Assembly: GCA_023055505.1 (NCBI GenBank)
Contig: JALIRH010000006.1
Coordinates: forward strand, 22,231,105-22,295,104
Length of the DNA stretch: 64,000 nt
Direction of reading: 5' to 3'
From: Callipepla californica brunnescens
Taxonomy: Eukaryota; Chordata; Aves; Galliformes; Odontophoridae
Both the position numbers and the translations under genes were made by a program. Below the pieces are notes generated by a model. It did not search any database, was not told where the DNA came from, and saw only the letters and a list, made by a program, of their open reading frames with translations. Below, piece after piece: positions 47,530-58,330 of this stretch (position 1 is its first letter; each line of letters begins with the position of its first letter).

Positions 47530-50500
47530 CAATATTTTAAACTGCAGAGTTTCAATGAAGTGTTCTGCTGAGACTCGTCAATTTCCACAGCAGTGGAAAG
47601 GACCTTTGGTCCTTGCTAGACACAAGAAATGATTAGCTATTTGTTCAGCCCTCAGGTTCAGCAGTGAAACCTGAACAAGTTTCCTATTCTCGTGTCACTT
47701 GGATGAGAGTACAATTACTCTTTCATCACAGTCATTATAGGAAATATACTTTAAAGTACTTCTATTTCCATTTGAATTTAAAAGCTATGCATTATATTAG
47801 GAATTGTTGAGGTCTTAATACACTCAATTTTTGTAAACACTTCAGTCAAATGGAAACATTTTTGTAGTTTCTATCTTGTAGATGCAGAAATTAAAGTAAA
47901 ATCTCTATCCAAATTCACACGGCAGTGAACAGGAATACAAAGAATACACTGTACTGTAATATTTTGTAAGAAAATACAGTTTCTTTTCATTGTCATTTTT
48001 GTTTTTCCTATCAGGATGAGGATAAATGCTACATTTTCTAGAGATTAATATAAAGCTAACATCTTCATGAAAGCTACTCACTGTACAATAAATGAAGTTG
48101 ATACAAAACACAGAGCAATAAAGTTTACTGAGTTTATGATTCCATTTTACAAATGACTACAAATATTAATTTCTCAGCTAAATCCTATTTACTTTAGATG
48201 TAGACAAACAAGGGATGTATTTAACACTGTCTGTCTTCCTGAAAATGCAATGAGCCTTTGAAATAGTTCCACGGAAAATACACACTACAATATCAATCTT
48301 CAGTCAAGCTTTCTGTAATCCATGTTTGCTTTAAAGATTATAGACATAGGTGGATGTGGGAATCAAAACCCAACTATAGGTCAGATGATCATTTAAGTTA
48401 CTAAAACTTTGTATCTCTCTGTCTATCAAATCCTTCAGTAATAAGTGAACTCAAATATCTATAAATTCTAGTGCAGTCGAAAATTAATCCGTAAAACAAG
48501 TGGGCCTAAGATTGACTTTGGTATAAATTACCAAGCAGGGTTTTTGTATAGATATGAATATGATTTCACTGATTGTAATTCATGGGAGATCACACTCAAG
48601 ACTAATCTGAAAACTGATCATGCAGAGCATAGTTGGAGGAGGGTAGTTATTGAAACAAAATACATTTTCCAAGATGACTGAAATTTGCTGACGGTACAAA
48701 TGATAAGGGAGGGAAACAAATGGAGAAATATGAAGCCTTAGCTGAAATGTGGAGTCCAAATAGGCAGACAACTGATACGAAAGATTTTCATTCCAAAACC
48801 AAAACTGTATGGGTCCAGAAATTATTTTAGGGATTGCAAATAAGGTCTGACAAATGGATGTAACCTATGATCCATTTCATTTGAAATAAAAGCTCCATTC
48901 ATTTTTTCACTCGAGATTCAAATCAAACCATAATATTTTCTTCAGATCTCAAGAAAGGCCTGCTGAATTCAGTAAATCATGAAATCTGTAGCATTTCTTA
49001 CTATATGGTTATGCTAGACACGTTCTTTTTCTAGATTCTATTTACATCATCTTCATAATAAAATTGATCAGCCATATTACTTATAATCAGGCAAAATGAT
49101 TACTTGGAACTTTTAGACTCAGATGGGTATAGCCACAGTGTCTGTTGCAGAGTCCATTAATCCATCATTTTTTATAGCTACATAGATAACTTATCTATGT
49201 ATGTGTCAGCCTTCTTTAAACTCCTTTCAGCAGACGCCTTCTCAATCTAGAGTCTGCTGTTATGATTCTAGTTGATGCAAATGATGGTTAATTACCAACA
49301 GTTACATGATCAGTGTGATGTGGATATTTTTGCTTTTACTTCCTGCATGTGTAGTACTGTGGAAAAGGATCAATCCGGGAAGTATGGGCATATTTCAGAG
49401 TCTGAATTTGCAGTGATTAGGGGATAGTGACAGACAATCTATGGTCTCCCTTTTACCTCTCTTTCTTCTAGCTTGACTGGTTTGGTTTTTTTCAGTGCTT
49501 TTTAAGAGAATTGTCTTTGGACATTTTGATCTCAGCTATTCTTTTAGTTAATTATATTTATCATATAAGATGTGAACAAAGAGTTCAGCATCATTAAGAT
49601 ACTTGTTATAGCCTGGTATTAGCGAAGTTGACCATAAGATGAAGGTCCTTAGTATCTTGTATCTCAATCACATATTATTGCAGTGCAGACTGAAATCTTA
49701 TGGGGGAGGTTTCAGCGCTGCAGTGTTGGGGAGGTATGGTATCTCACTGCTATTCTGGGATGTGTTTACATTGCATATATTGCTTGGATCAGAGCCCTAG
49801 GTATTTCCCTTTTGGAGTGGCTTTGCAAATGCACATCTCCTTGAAAGAGAGAATGTGCAGTGAAAACCAGAAGACGGTATTTTAAGAGTGTTTTGCAAGC
49901 ACCTGATAAAGGCTTACTGTTCTGCTACAATGTCACTGTGTTTATCATATTTGCTGTCGTAGGTGGTTTAGCCAACAAAACGCTGTGAGAACTTGTAGCC
50001 AACAAAAAACAGATGCTCAAACTGAGGAAGACAGAAAAGAGATGCAGGGATGAGAGGGAATCTTGGTTATACTATTATATTGGTTTCATAGGGAATGCTG
50101 ATGCTTCTGCATTAAGGGATACCAGCCCTTTTTAGCAGTGAGTAAATTAATAAACAAAATTGCTTTCTGCTATATGATATTAGTAAATATTTTAAAACTT
50201 TTTACTACCTGATCAGTCAAGTGGTGAGGCAGGCTATGTAGTGATTAACTACTTCAGAAACTCTGTTTATCAGAAGTTTGTACACTGCAGAAGGAGCACA
50301 AATCTGAATGCACTGAAATTAGTCTGACTATTGTCTGGTAGTCTGGAATTGCCCAATTTAATGCTAAAATATTATATTGTTTGTAGGTCTGAGGTAGAAT
50401 ATGACTTTCTAGGTTGAATCAAGAAGCCCTGGGGTGACATATTCTAGCAAAGTTTTTCCTTTAGAGGTGCTTTAGTAGCGTTTTATTAACGCAAACTAAA

Positions 50501-50577
50501 TTTAGAAAAGCTTGAACCCAGACACTCCACTTCTCTCCATCTTCCTCAGTTGTAAATACTGCGTCCAACAATATCGC

Positions 50578-50602
50578 ATCCAGTGTGGAATCCACACTGG
50601 AT
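50578..50602. repeat. Perfect 11-bp inverted repeat, 3-bp spacer
   Basis: ATCCAGTGTGG, then AAT, then CCACACTGGAT. The two arms are exact reverse complements, so the strand can form an 11-bp hairpin. It is not a recognised element end. Confidence 0.95.
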
Positions 50603-50997
50603 ATCCAAAAAACAATATTTAAACAAAGTCAGCATCTAGACAGTTGAATCTAATCTGAGACAAACATTTCCCAGGTATAGTTAGAAAGGATATGCTATGG
50701 TGGTTGTAGTAAAAGATGCTATTACTTTTCCTCATATAAGGTGCACAATAGAAACATCCTTAAATTCTTGAATTACTTTCCCTTTCTCTAGATGACAGAG
50801 TGCTCCACTGAGTCATAATACCAATGCACAGACAATCTGAAATTGCATTGGCTTGCTTCTTCTGCCATATTTCAAGCTGCTGTCTAAATTGCTTTCCACT
50901 ATCACTCCTATCTTGAGTGTCTAGGTTTCTTTCTGCCTGAAAAATGTGTATTATTTTGTTGTTTTTTTTCCATCCATCTAAGTGTATTAACCTGAAT

Positions 50998-51112
50998 TCT
51001 TCTTCTTCTTCTTTTTAAATTTTTATTTCTTTTTAAATTTTATTTCTTTTTTTTTTCTTTTTGTTCTGTACATACTTTTAAATCTTTTTCATTCTATTCT
51101 TTTTTTTTTTTT
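50998..51112. repeat. T-rich low-complexity tract
   Basis: Starts with TTC triplets and continues as T runs broken by AAA and C, including 12-T and similar runs. Simple sequence; no retroposon body. Confidence 0.8.
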
Positions 51113-52729
51113 CTTACCACCTCACTCCTGCTAGTTTTTGTTTCCAGTCATAGGATAGTATCTTTGGTAGAGACAAATGCAGATGTAACACTCACAAAAT
51201 TATCTCCAATAATCAAACTTTTAAGAAGTTAATTAATTAACTCCGAGGAAATAATTGAGAACAAAATAGTTCATTAAGAACATTAAGTTCACGGAAAAAA
51301 AGGCTGAGAGTGAGCAATAATGAGTCGCTTCAATACCTCTTACAGTGTTACTTAAAGAAAAATATATCTTTGTTCAAGATGTTAGAATTCTGAAGAGCAA
51401 AGACTGGGAAGATGGAAAAAATTACAAACTAAGAACATCCAAAAATTTTGTACAAGGAGGATTCTCTGAATTACTATATGTACAATTGAAAATGTTTTCC
51501 AGAGTACATACCTTAGATAGAAAGAAATAACCTTATGAAGGACAAAAGATAATAAAAGTTTAAAACTTTGCAAATATTCGAAAGAAGGGTACAGATAAGT
51601 ATTTGGGGAAGTAATAGTGAACATAGGAGTTCATTCTTGAAATCAGTGAACAAAGTGGGGATATCTAAAAGCTGACGGGTTTTTCAACTGATGAGGAAAT
51701 ATAACAGCAATAGTAAGAGAATTTTGAGCCGCATTATTATAAAGAGAAATTGTAGGAAAATTAAGCATATGCATCACATTCCAAATAGAGTTCTTGTTCA
51801 TTAGGCTAAAGAAAATTTGTGAACAAAAAATAAATGACAGTTTATTTGACGTTATGGTCTGAAACTTAATGCATATGTAGACAGTGGTAGGTGACCTTGA
51901 AACACTGTGGTCAAAGGAGTATTTAGAATGCTAACTGGTTAAAATTTAACCTAAAAAAAATTGGAAAAACTAAATTGTAAATCCAGTAGTAATTATTTCA
52001 ATTAATTTGTTAGTTGGGAATTAAACACCAATCTTTTGAAAAACTGTGGTAGGAAGATAGTCTGGAAAAAAAAAAAAAAACAACAATTAAAAAAAAAAAC
52101 CTTCCTAATGCAAAGCCAAAGAAAATTTTGTAAAGGATACAGTAATAAATGAAAGATAAACTGAAATTCACCACACTTTTGTCAGGTAATTTTTACTGGA
52201 TGAAGCTAGGGACTGTTATGATACCTAATTTATTTTTAGAAATTAAATTCTTAATATAGCTAGGTTTAAGAAAATGTGTCTGATTTAGTGTCCACAAGTA
52301 ATCATTGAAGCAGAAACAATGAGATGTACAAAACTTATGGTGAATAAAAAGCTAAATAAAAGAGAAAATAATATTAAAAGGAAGAATGGGGATATATGAC
52401 CAGTCTCTTTCTTTTTATGAAGTTGTTTTTGGATACTGACAGTTAAATATTTTCCTTAATAAGTTTGACAATGTAGATGACACCAGCACAATCAGTTTGG
52501 GGGATTGCAAGTTTATCATATAATATAATTCCATGGGTTGGAGTGATAGTAGTGAGATTCTAATCATACATGTTAGGACAGATAACAACCTTTGTTTTGA
52601 GTAAAAGATGCTCATTAATTTAATACAATGGAAGAAGAACAAACTTGAATGAGAAAGATGAGTCTTAAACCTCATTAATGGAGAAAGGGAGCAGTTTTGC
52701 AGCATAAACTTTCAGTAGACATGTTACTC

Positions 52730-53210
52730 CAAGCACTATACAACTGTTGTAAAAGACTGTTACTAAGAGGACAGTTAGAATATTGTAATACTGTGTTAAG
52801 CAATTTGTATTTAAAGCAAACTAAAAAAAAATCCCCTGAGACTGGAAGAGGAGCAGAAGATGACTACTTGTATAACTAGAGGAAATGGACGACTTATCAT
52901 ATATAAAGAGATTAAAGGGAATTGGTTTGTTCAGCCTAGCAAAATAAAAGTTGAGAAGGGTCTGATTATTTTCCATAAATACATTCAGAAAATAAGTGCA
53001 AAAGCATAAATATTGAAGGATAGTACTTGCAGAAAATTAAATGGGTATAAATGTTTAAATTTAAACTAGAAATTAGAAATAGTTTTCTAATAAAAAAAAA
53101 GAAGATTTAGAAAAGCTTATATAGCAATGAAAGAATTTAAATTACTTCCAAACCTGATGAAGCTGGAGAGTTCATGGAAGGCATTTGTAATATGACAAGA
53201 ATGAGTTTGA
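52730..53210 (+). mobile_element. Old CR1 LINE fragment
   Basis: On the plus strand 'tagaatattgtaatactgtg', 'ggtttgttcagcctagcaaa', 'agttgagaagggtctgatta' and 'ttttccataaatacattcag' follow the CR1 order: 'gaatactgtgttcag', 'ttgttcagcctggagaagag', 'aggctgagaggggatcttat', 'ctataagtacct'. The segment lies just upstream of the CR1 3' untranslated region. It is old, AT-shifted and without an open frame. The 5' limit is uncertain. Confidence 0.6.
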
Positions 53211-54149
53211 AGTAAAAAGTAAATATTTTTAGTGTTTTTTTCTTATTAGTTTTGCTTCACTGAAAATAATTTTGTTCTACTCAGTATACTTGTTGTTTTA
53301 ACAAAAAAGACCCAAACAGAACCCATTTATGTAAAGCCATTTCTTGTGCTTTCTTCCAAACTGTCCTAAAAAGTCATTCTGTTATTTCATCTCCGAATAG
53401 TGGATAAAGAAAATAACCACAATTCCAATTAAAAATCCCATTAAGATATGGATATGCCTGAATAACTACATGCATTGTGCTGGTTTATTTTATTTTATTT
53501 TTTTGTTTTTAATTTTTATTTTCTTGCTTTATTCCTTAGTTATTCCTCTGTATTGCTGCTTGCCTTCAGTCTTCATCTGTTGCAGACATAATGTCCTTCA
53601 GTTGGAATCAGATAAACAGACTAACAAATGTTTGAAATATAGACTGTTGAATACAGCTTAGAAAAAAGCATAAAAAGCATAGTATAGTACTTTATTGTAC
53701 TTTATTGTGAGGGTAAACTTAAAGATCTGGGTAAGAAACTAAAACGGTCTTTTTGACTACTGATGCAGTGATGAATCTTGATCAGGAATTCATGAGGACA
53801 TAATTTAAATGAGAGGTCCACCTTTGCTGAACTCATTCGATGGCTGGGACCATAATTTGTTTCATGAGGTCTTCCTGAGCATGTACTTCGAATGTTAAAA
53901 CAATATAAGTGCAATACTTCCTTTTAAGCATATAAGTTTGACTACACTTAGAGAATCATTTTGAGTCCTTATCTGCAATTCATTGCATAAAACAATGGGT
54001 TGTCACAGAGCCTGAACCTGGTACTTTGGTACAATGCAATTTCAGAGACTTCTGTCAGATATGCTGAACAGTCAGCTCCCCTATTAGAGTTGGCAGTTCT
54101 AAATACACAAACAGCTTTTGCTCAGATCTTACTAGGGACAGAAACCCTT
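53211..54149. other. Unique DNA, nothing recognised
   Basis: Between the old CR1 and the solo LTR. T-rich near 53490-53530. A short tandem 'agtactttattgt' duplication lies at about 53686-53709. No gene evidence. Confidence 0.5.
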
Positions 54150-54249
54150 TGTCACGCTCCAATATAAAGGAGAGAGACGAGGTTCTTTGATTATGTGTAT
54201 ACCCGATGGCGAGATTAAGACACAACGGTTCAAATGTTAGCCCGATCAG

Positions 54250-54255
54250 TTTATT
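54250..54255 (-). promoter_or_regulatory. LTR polyadenylation signal AATAAA
   Basis: AATAAA on the minus strand, about 310 bp downstream of the LTR TATA box and 100 bp before the LTR 3' end, as expected for the R region of a retroviral LTR. Confidence 0.65.
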
Positions 54256-54560
54256 ACAATTACTAGTTGCTTAGGGATATGGGGAAGGGAAGGTGAGCGA
54301 TAGAAAAGGGATAAAAAGCAAGGAGTCTTGATAGAAAGCAAGAGAGATATAATCACCACCGTGGGTCCGGCGAGGTTCGTAGTAGGTCTCAGGAACTTGT
54401 CTGGTCACCACTGGGGATGGGAGCAAGCCGGGAAGCTTCGCAGCAAGCAGGCCTCAGGGTTCTTCCTCAGAGCTTCCCCCCTCAGGGAATTCTTCGGGAG
54501 TCCTCTGTAAAAGATTTTTTCTTTGGGAGTTCTTCTCCAAAGTCGCTAGTTTAGTGAAGG

Positions 54561-54569
54561 CCTTTTATC
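54561..54569 (-). promoter_or_regulatory. LTR TATA box
   Basis: GATAAAAGG on the minus strand, about 315 bp from the LTR 5' end, followed by 'ccttcactaaactagcgac'. A natural place for the U3/R promoter. Activity is unknown. Confidence 0.6.
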
Positions 54570-55124
54570 CCCCATTTCTCAGTTTTTTTCTTTTTTTCTC
54601 TGTTAGTGTGACACACCTGGCCCAACAGATAAGCCAGCAGGGAGTGGTACCTTCATTGCCATGCACAAGCATTATCGCCTTTTGCAGTGATCAGCTTCTC
54701 CAAGCCGAACCCCGAAAAAGACAGGCTTGGCCCTGCTTGTGCTTATCTTTACAACAATAAGCAGAGGCACTGTGGCACAGTGACACCCACCCAGATAACC
54801 TGCAGTTCTCACTCAGATTCTCATCACCAGAAAGGCTTCATGAGGCAAGCTTTGAGACAAGAAATAAAACACCTGTCTTTCACACCCTTGCAATAATATG
54901 TACTGATATATCCAGTCAATAAAGCAAGAATTCTTTGAGTGCAAAATAGTAGATACCCATGATATTGCCTAGTGTATGCAAATGAAGAATCAGTAGAGTG
55001 TTTCCTAAAATAAGGAACATTGTCTTATTTTTTCTGAAGCAAATAAAATTTTGTAAAGTGAAAATGAATTCTATAGTATGATTGACAAAAATATATGGAA
55101 ACAAGCAGATTCATTCACAAGGTT

Positions 55125-55527
55125 TATAAAGGCCAGAGCACCTCTTTTATGAATAAATGCTGAAGGAACTGGGTTTGTTCTGCTTGCAGAAAACAAGACT
55201 CTGGAAAGACCTCATTGTGCCCTTCCAGTACTTAAAGAAGCTTATGGCCAGTGAGGAAACAGACTTATACATGACAAGGGAAAAAGGTTTAACAGAGGGG
55301 AGATTTAGATAAGATGATAGGTGGAAAATTTTCACTAAGAGTATGATGAGGCACTAGCACAGGCTGCCCAGAGAAGCTGTGGATGCCCCATCCTTGGAGG
55401 TGTTTAAGGCCTGGATGGATAGGGCCCTGGGCAGCCTATCTAGTGGGCAACATCCCTATGTACAATGGGGGACTGACATTAGATGGTCTTTGAGGTCTTT
55501 TCCAACCCATTCTATGATTTTATTATA
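55125..55527 (+). mobile_element. CR1 LINE 3' end
   Basis: A clear plus-strand CR1 tail in order: 'ggccagagcacctcttttat', 'gaactgggtttgttctgctt', 'gacctcattgtgcccttcca', 'gaggcactagcacaggctgc', 'gaagctgtggatgccccatc', 'ttggaggtgtttaaggcctg', 'gatggtctttgaggtctttt', 'ccaacccattctatgatttt'. About 400 bp, 5' truncated, and the best preserved CR1 in the window. The 70-codon frame at 55379-55591 is an artefact of this repeat. Confidence 0.95.
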
Positions 55528-55930
55528 TAGGCATCTTTGGTGGTCCTTTCTTCTTCTGCCCCTGAGAATACAGTTTTTGTTCATTTGGTAGTGACAACAT
55601 AAATTTGCCACTACTTATTGGAAAATATGCTTCTGTACTTTGAATGTATTACGTTCTTTGAAGAGATTGGAAATACATTAAAATATCTAACAACATGGGC
55701 TTAGTAATTTTGGAAGTATTAACTGTGGATGTTTTTCAGTAAGCTGTATTGCTTTGAAACAGTATGAAGCTGGGAGGTTTTGCTTTCCAGGGATATGTAT
55801 AAGAATTTTATTCAACTTTGACTCACACAAAACAACATCTATGAATTTAAATGTGATTTCTCTGTAACCTTAGTAAAATTCTGTCAGAATGCAGCTTTAC
55901 ATGCCATCTCTGAAGGAAATACAAATTTGG

Positions 55931-56369
55931 TACAAGATCTGCTCTGAAAGTAATACCTCCTGTTTTATTACATTGGCCCATGGTGTCAGAGATGGATGTT
56001 GGTGGAATAGAAGCACATATGAAGCAAAGGTGTTTAATTGAATTTCTCCATACAGGAAAAATGGCTCCCATTGACATATATGGATGTTTTCTGGATGTTT
56101 ATGAAGACCAAGCAGTGGGCATGAGCACAGTGAGGTGATGGGTGATGCACTTCAACAGTGACAGTGACATGAAAGGCAAGTCATATTCCAGATGGTCGTG
56201 CAGATTTTTACAAGGGCAGCATGAGGTCTCTCAGTCAATGCAGTGGCTATGTTGAAAAACAGATTTTTGTAGCTGAGAATGGGCTCTACCAACTATTGTT
56301 ACTGTGCTCTTTGTATCTGCTGTTGTTTCCACGGAAATAAACACTAGGCATTAGTTTTGGGGAGACCTA
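55931..56369 (+). mobile_element. Mariner deletion derivative, same junction as 12337 copy
   Basis: TA at 55931-55932, left terminal repeat 'gctctgaaagtaatacctcc', right end 'ttagttttggggagacctac' with TA at 56368-56369. It keeps part of the leader, the transposase start region (near 56010, degraded) and the DNA-binding part, then jumps at 56198-56203 (GTGCAG) straight to the C-terminal region ('cagatttttacaagggcagc'). This is the same deletion junction as in the copy at 12337-12894. It also lacks about 110-120 bp of the leader. It is non-autonomous. Confidence 0.88.
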
Positions 56370-57452
56370 CACATATTGTAATGCATAATATGTTTTATAG
56401 CTTCAGAGATCTTTTCACTAGATGACTGAAAGGTGAAATACATTTTAGTTTAACTTTCAGATGTGTTTTGAATCATTGATGTAAAAAGAAAATGCCCAAG
56501 CTGATGTGAAACAGAGACATTCAGTTATTTAGAGATAAAATTAGAACTGAACAGTGATTTTAGAGTGTAGGTAAGGTTAGGGACAAAAACTCGTAGAAGG
56601 ATAAGCAAATATTTGCCCTTACATGTGAGCTATCAGCAAGAAAGCTGTACAAGACAACTAGTTACTTGCTTTGGATATCTCTACTTAAGGAATTCTTGGT
56701 AACTTACCCAGCCTACAGCATTATTATCCTCTTTAGTGTACTGTCATCATCATCATAATCTCTATCCTACCTAGAGGCAAAGCCTGAAGAATTTGCCATC
56801 ACACCATTGGCCATCCCATTGATTCTTGGATTGCTTTGAGACACTGTGATTCTCAGCTGCTCTTTTCCAAGGAACTTATTTAAAAAGCAGAGCACAGTAG
56901 AAGTACTCTGTTGTTGGCAACTCTCATGGCTTACACAGATGGTCTACTACACTCAGAGCCTACTGGGATTTTAAAAGTTGCTTTCAATCCTACATGCAGA
57001 AGATTAAAGCAAGAAAGTGTCAGTCACAGATGTGCAGATTGCAAAATCTGACTTGCTTCCCAGGTAGTAGCCACTCAGGTATCCAAAAGAAAAAAAACAA
57101 CCTCAAAGCAAATAGGCAGAGGATTTATTTACATCATGACCACACAGATTTCAGAAAAACAGTAAATGATGGAGACATCTAAGCTTTAGAAATGAGATGT
57201 CAGCAATCCTGGTCCCACAAGCTGCAATCCTGTGCTAAGTTAATAGTAATCTAAGCATAATCTAAGAAAACAACGGTATTAACTTTTATTGTAGTTACCA
57301 CAAGATGAGAATGTGAAAGCACATCTAAGCTGTGTAAAGTTTGTTCTTCTGCATATTGCCTTAGAGGAGCAACACCTCATGCACTGTGCTATGCATGCAG
57401 TGTAAACCTGTAGCTAAGCTCTTTCATGCATGCCAAACATCCAGTGCTCTCA
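56370..57452. other. Unique DNA, nothing recognised
   Basis: No repeat or gene recognised between two mariner pieces. Confidence 0.5.
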
Positions 57453-57536
57453 AGTGGTGACTATGCTGCAGAATGTGCACTATAAAATAGTGTTACTATG
57501 CTCTTTTGTATCTGTTGTGGTTTCCATAGAAATAAC
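57453..57536 (+). mobile_element. Mariner 3'-end fragment
   Basis: 'gtggtgactatgctgcagaa' and then 'gtgttactatgctcttttgt', 'atctgttgtggtttccatag', 'aaata' match the 3' untranslated part shared by the other mariner copies ('gttactgtgctctttgtatc', 'tgttgtttccacggaaata'). The terminal repeat itself is missing, and the 5' side is not recognisable. Confidence 0.8.
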
Positions 57537-58009
57537 ATACCTAAATATAAAGAAATAGCAAAGCTGCTGAGTTCTGCATTTTAATACTCATTTCTAAGAA
57601 ATTGTTCTCATTTGAACCTGTAATAACTGAAGGTTATATCACCAAGATTAGAAAAACAATCCCACATCCTGGAATAAGATTACCTACATATCTAATAGTT
57701 CCTTCTTTCCATGGTATGGGTTTCTGCAATTCATAGATGTTCCTTCACTGAAACAGTTCTACATTGGGAAAATGTTCATTATTTCAATAATATTAACATT
57801 TCTGCATCAATTTTATCGAATTTAAAAAAATACTTGAAATATTTTGTTTTGATTATATTGGTTTATTGCATGTGACTTGTATTATGAATTCTTAAGTCAG
57901 GTACGGTATTAAAAAAAATGAAAAGGTCGCCTTTTGTTTTAATTTGGAGTCCTACTGAAGGAAACATTCTACTAAAAGGAAACATATTTTGGTGTATTTG
58001 AAGGGGGAG

Positions 58010-58330
58010 TAACTTGCTGTTTTAATTTGTTTTAACTCAGTTTGGGGCACAATGACATCAAACTGTTTATGAGAAATTCTGCTGTGACCTGCTCTGTTAC
58101 TCAAGGAGTAAAAGAACGCTCTAAGGGAATGGTAACTGTGGAGCCAGTTCTTTCAGTTTTCCCTCCTGTCTTTGTAATGTGTACTTAGCCATGTGTAACC
58201 TTGCATTTTATCAGCGTGTTATGTCAGTAAAAGCAGCTGACTGATCAAGTGCTACTCACTGAAGAAACTTGGGCCCTGGGCTATGATTTGTGAGGCAATA
58301 GTCATGGTTATATAACAATGTTTACTGTAA
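58010..58330. promoter_or_regulatory. Candidate conserved noncoding element (texture only)
   Basis: A repeat-free block of mixed composition with words such as 'gcagctgactgatcaagtgc' and 'ggcaatagtcatggttatat'. It resembles constrained noncoding DNA, but nothing in one sequence proves constraint. Confidence 0.22.

Larger units (their letters stand above)
47530..52729. other. Unique AT-rich DNA, nothing recognised
   Basis: More than 5 kb without a recognisable gene. It holds a perfect short inverted repeat at 50578-50602, a T-rich tract at 50998-51112 and a 15-A run at 52066-52080. The part after about 51.3 kb may include heavily decayed LINE sequence leading into the CR1 at 52730, but I cannot align it by eye. 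Confidence 0.45.
54150..54884 (-). mobile_element. Solo LTR of an endogenous retrovirus
   Basis: The 735-bp unit starts TGTCACGCTCC and ends TTTCACA on the plus strand. It is flanked on both sides by an exact 5-bp duplication, ccctt (54145-54149 and 54885-54889). On the minus strand it reads TGTGAAAG...GTGACA and has a TATA box GATAAAAGG (54561-54569) and an AATAAA signal (54250-54255) about 100 bp from its 3' end, so it is in minus orientation. It is richer in G+C than its surroundings. No second LTR, primer-binding site or internal gene adjoins it, which fits LTR-LTR recombination. The exact duplication suggests a younger insertion than the LTRs at 8404 and 15485. The family is not assigned. 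Confidence 0.85.

Noticed and set aside
54328..54896. Plus-strand frames of 60-69 codons at 54.3-54.9 kb
   Set aside because: They are antisense to the solo LTR, whose higher G+C content lowers stop-codon frequency.
55379..55591. 70-codon frame beginning MDAPSLEVFKAWMDRAL
   Set aside because: It is the noncoding 3' end of a CR1 LINE, a frame that recurs by chance in many CR1 copies.
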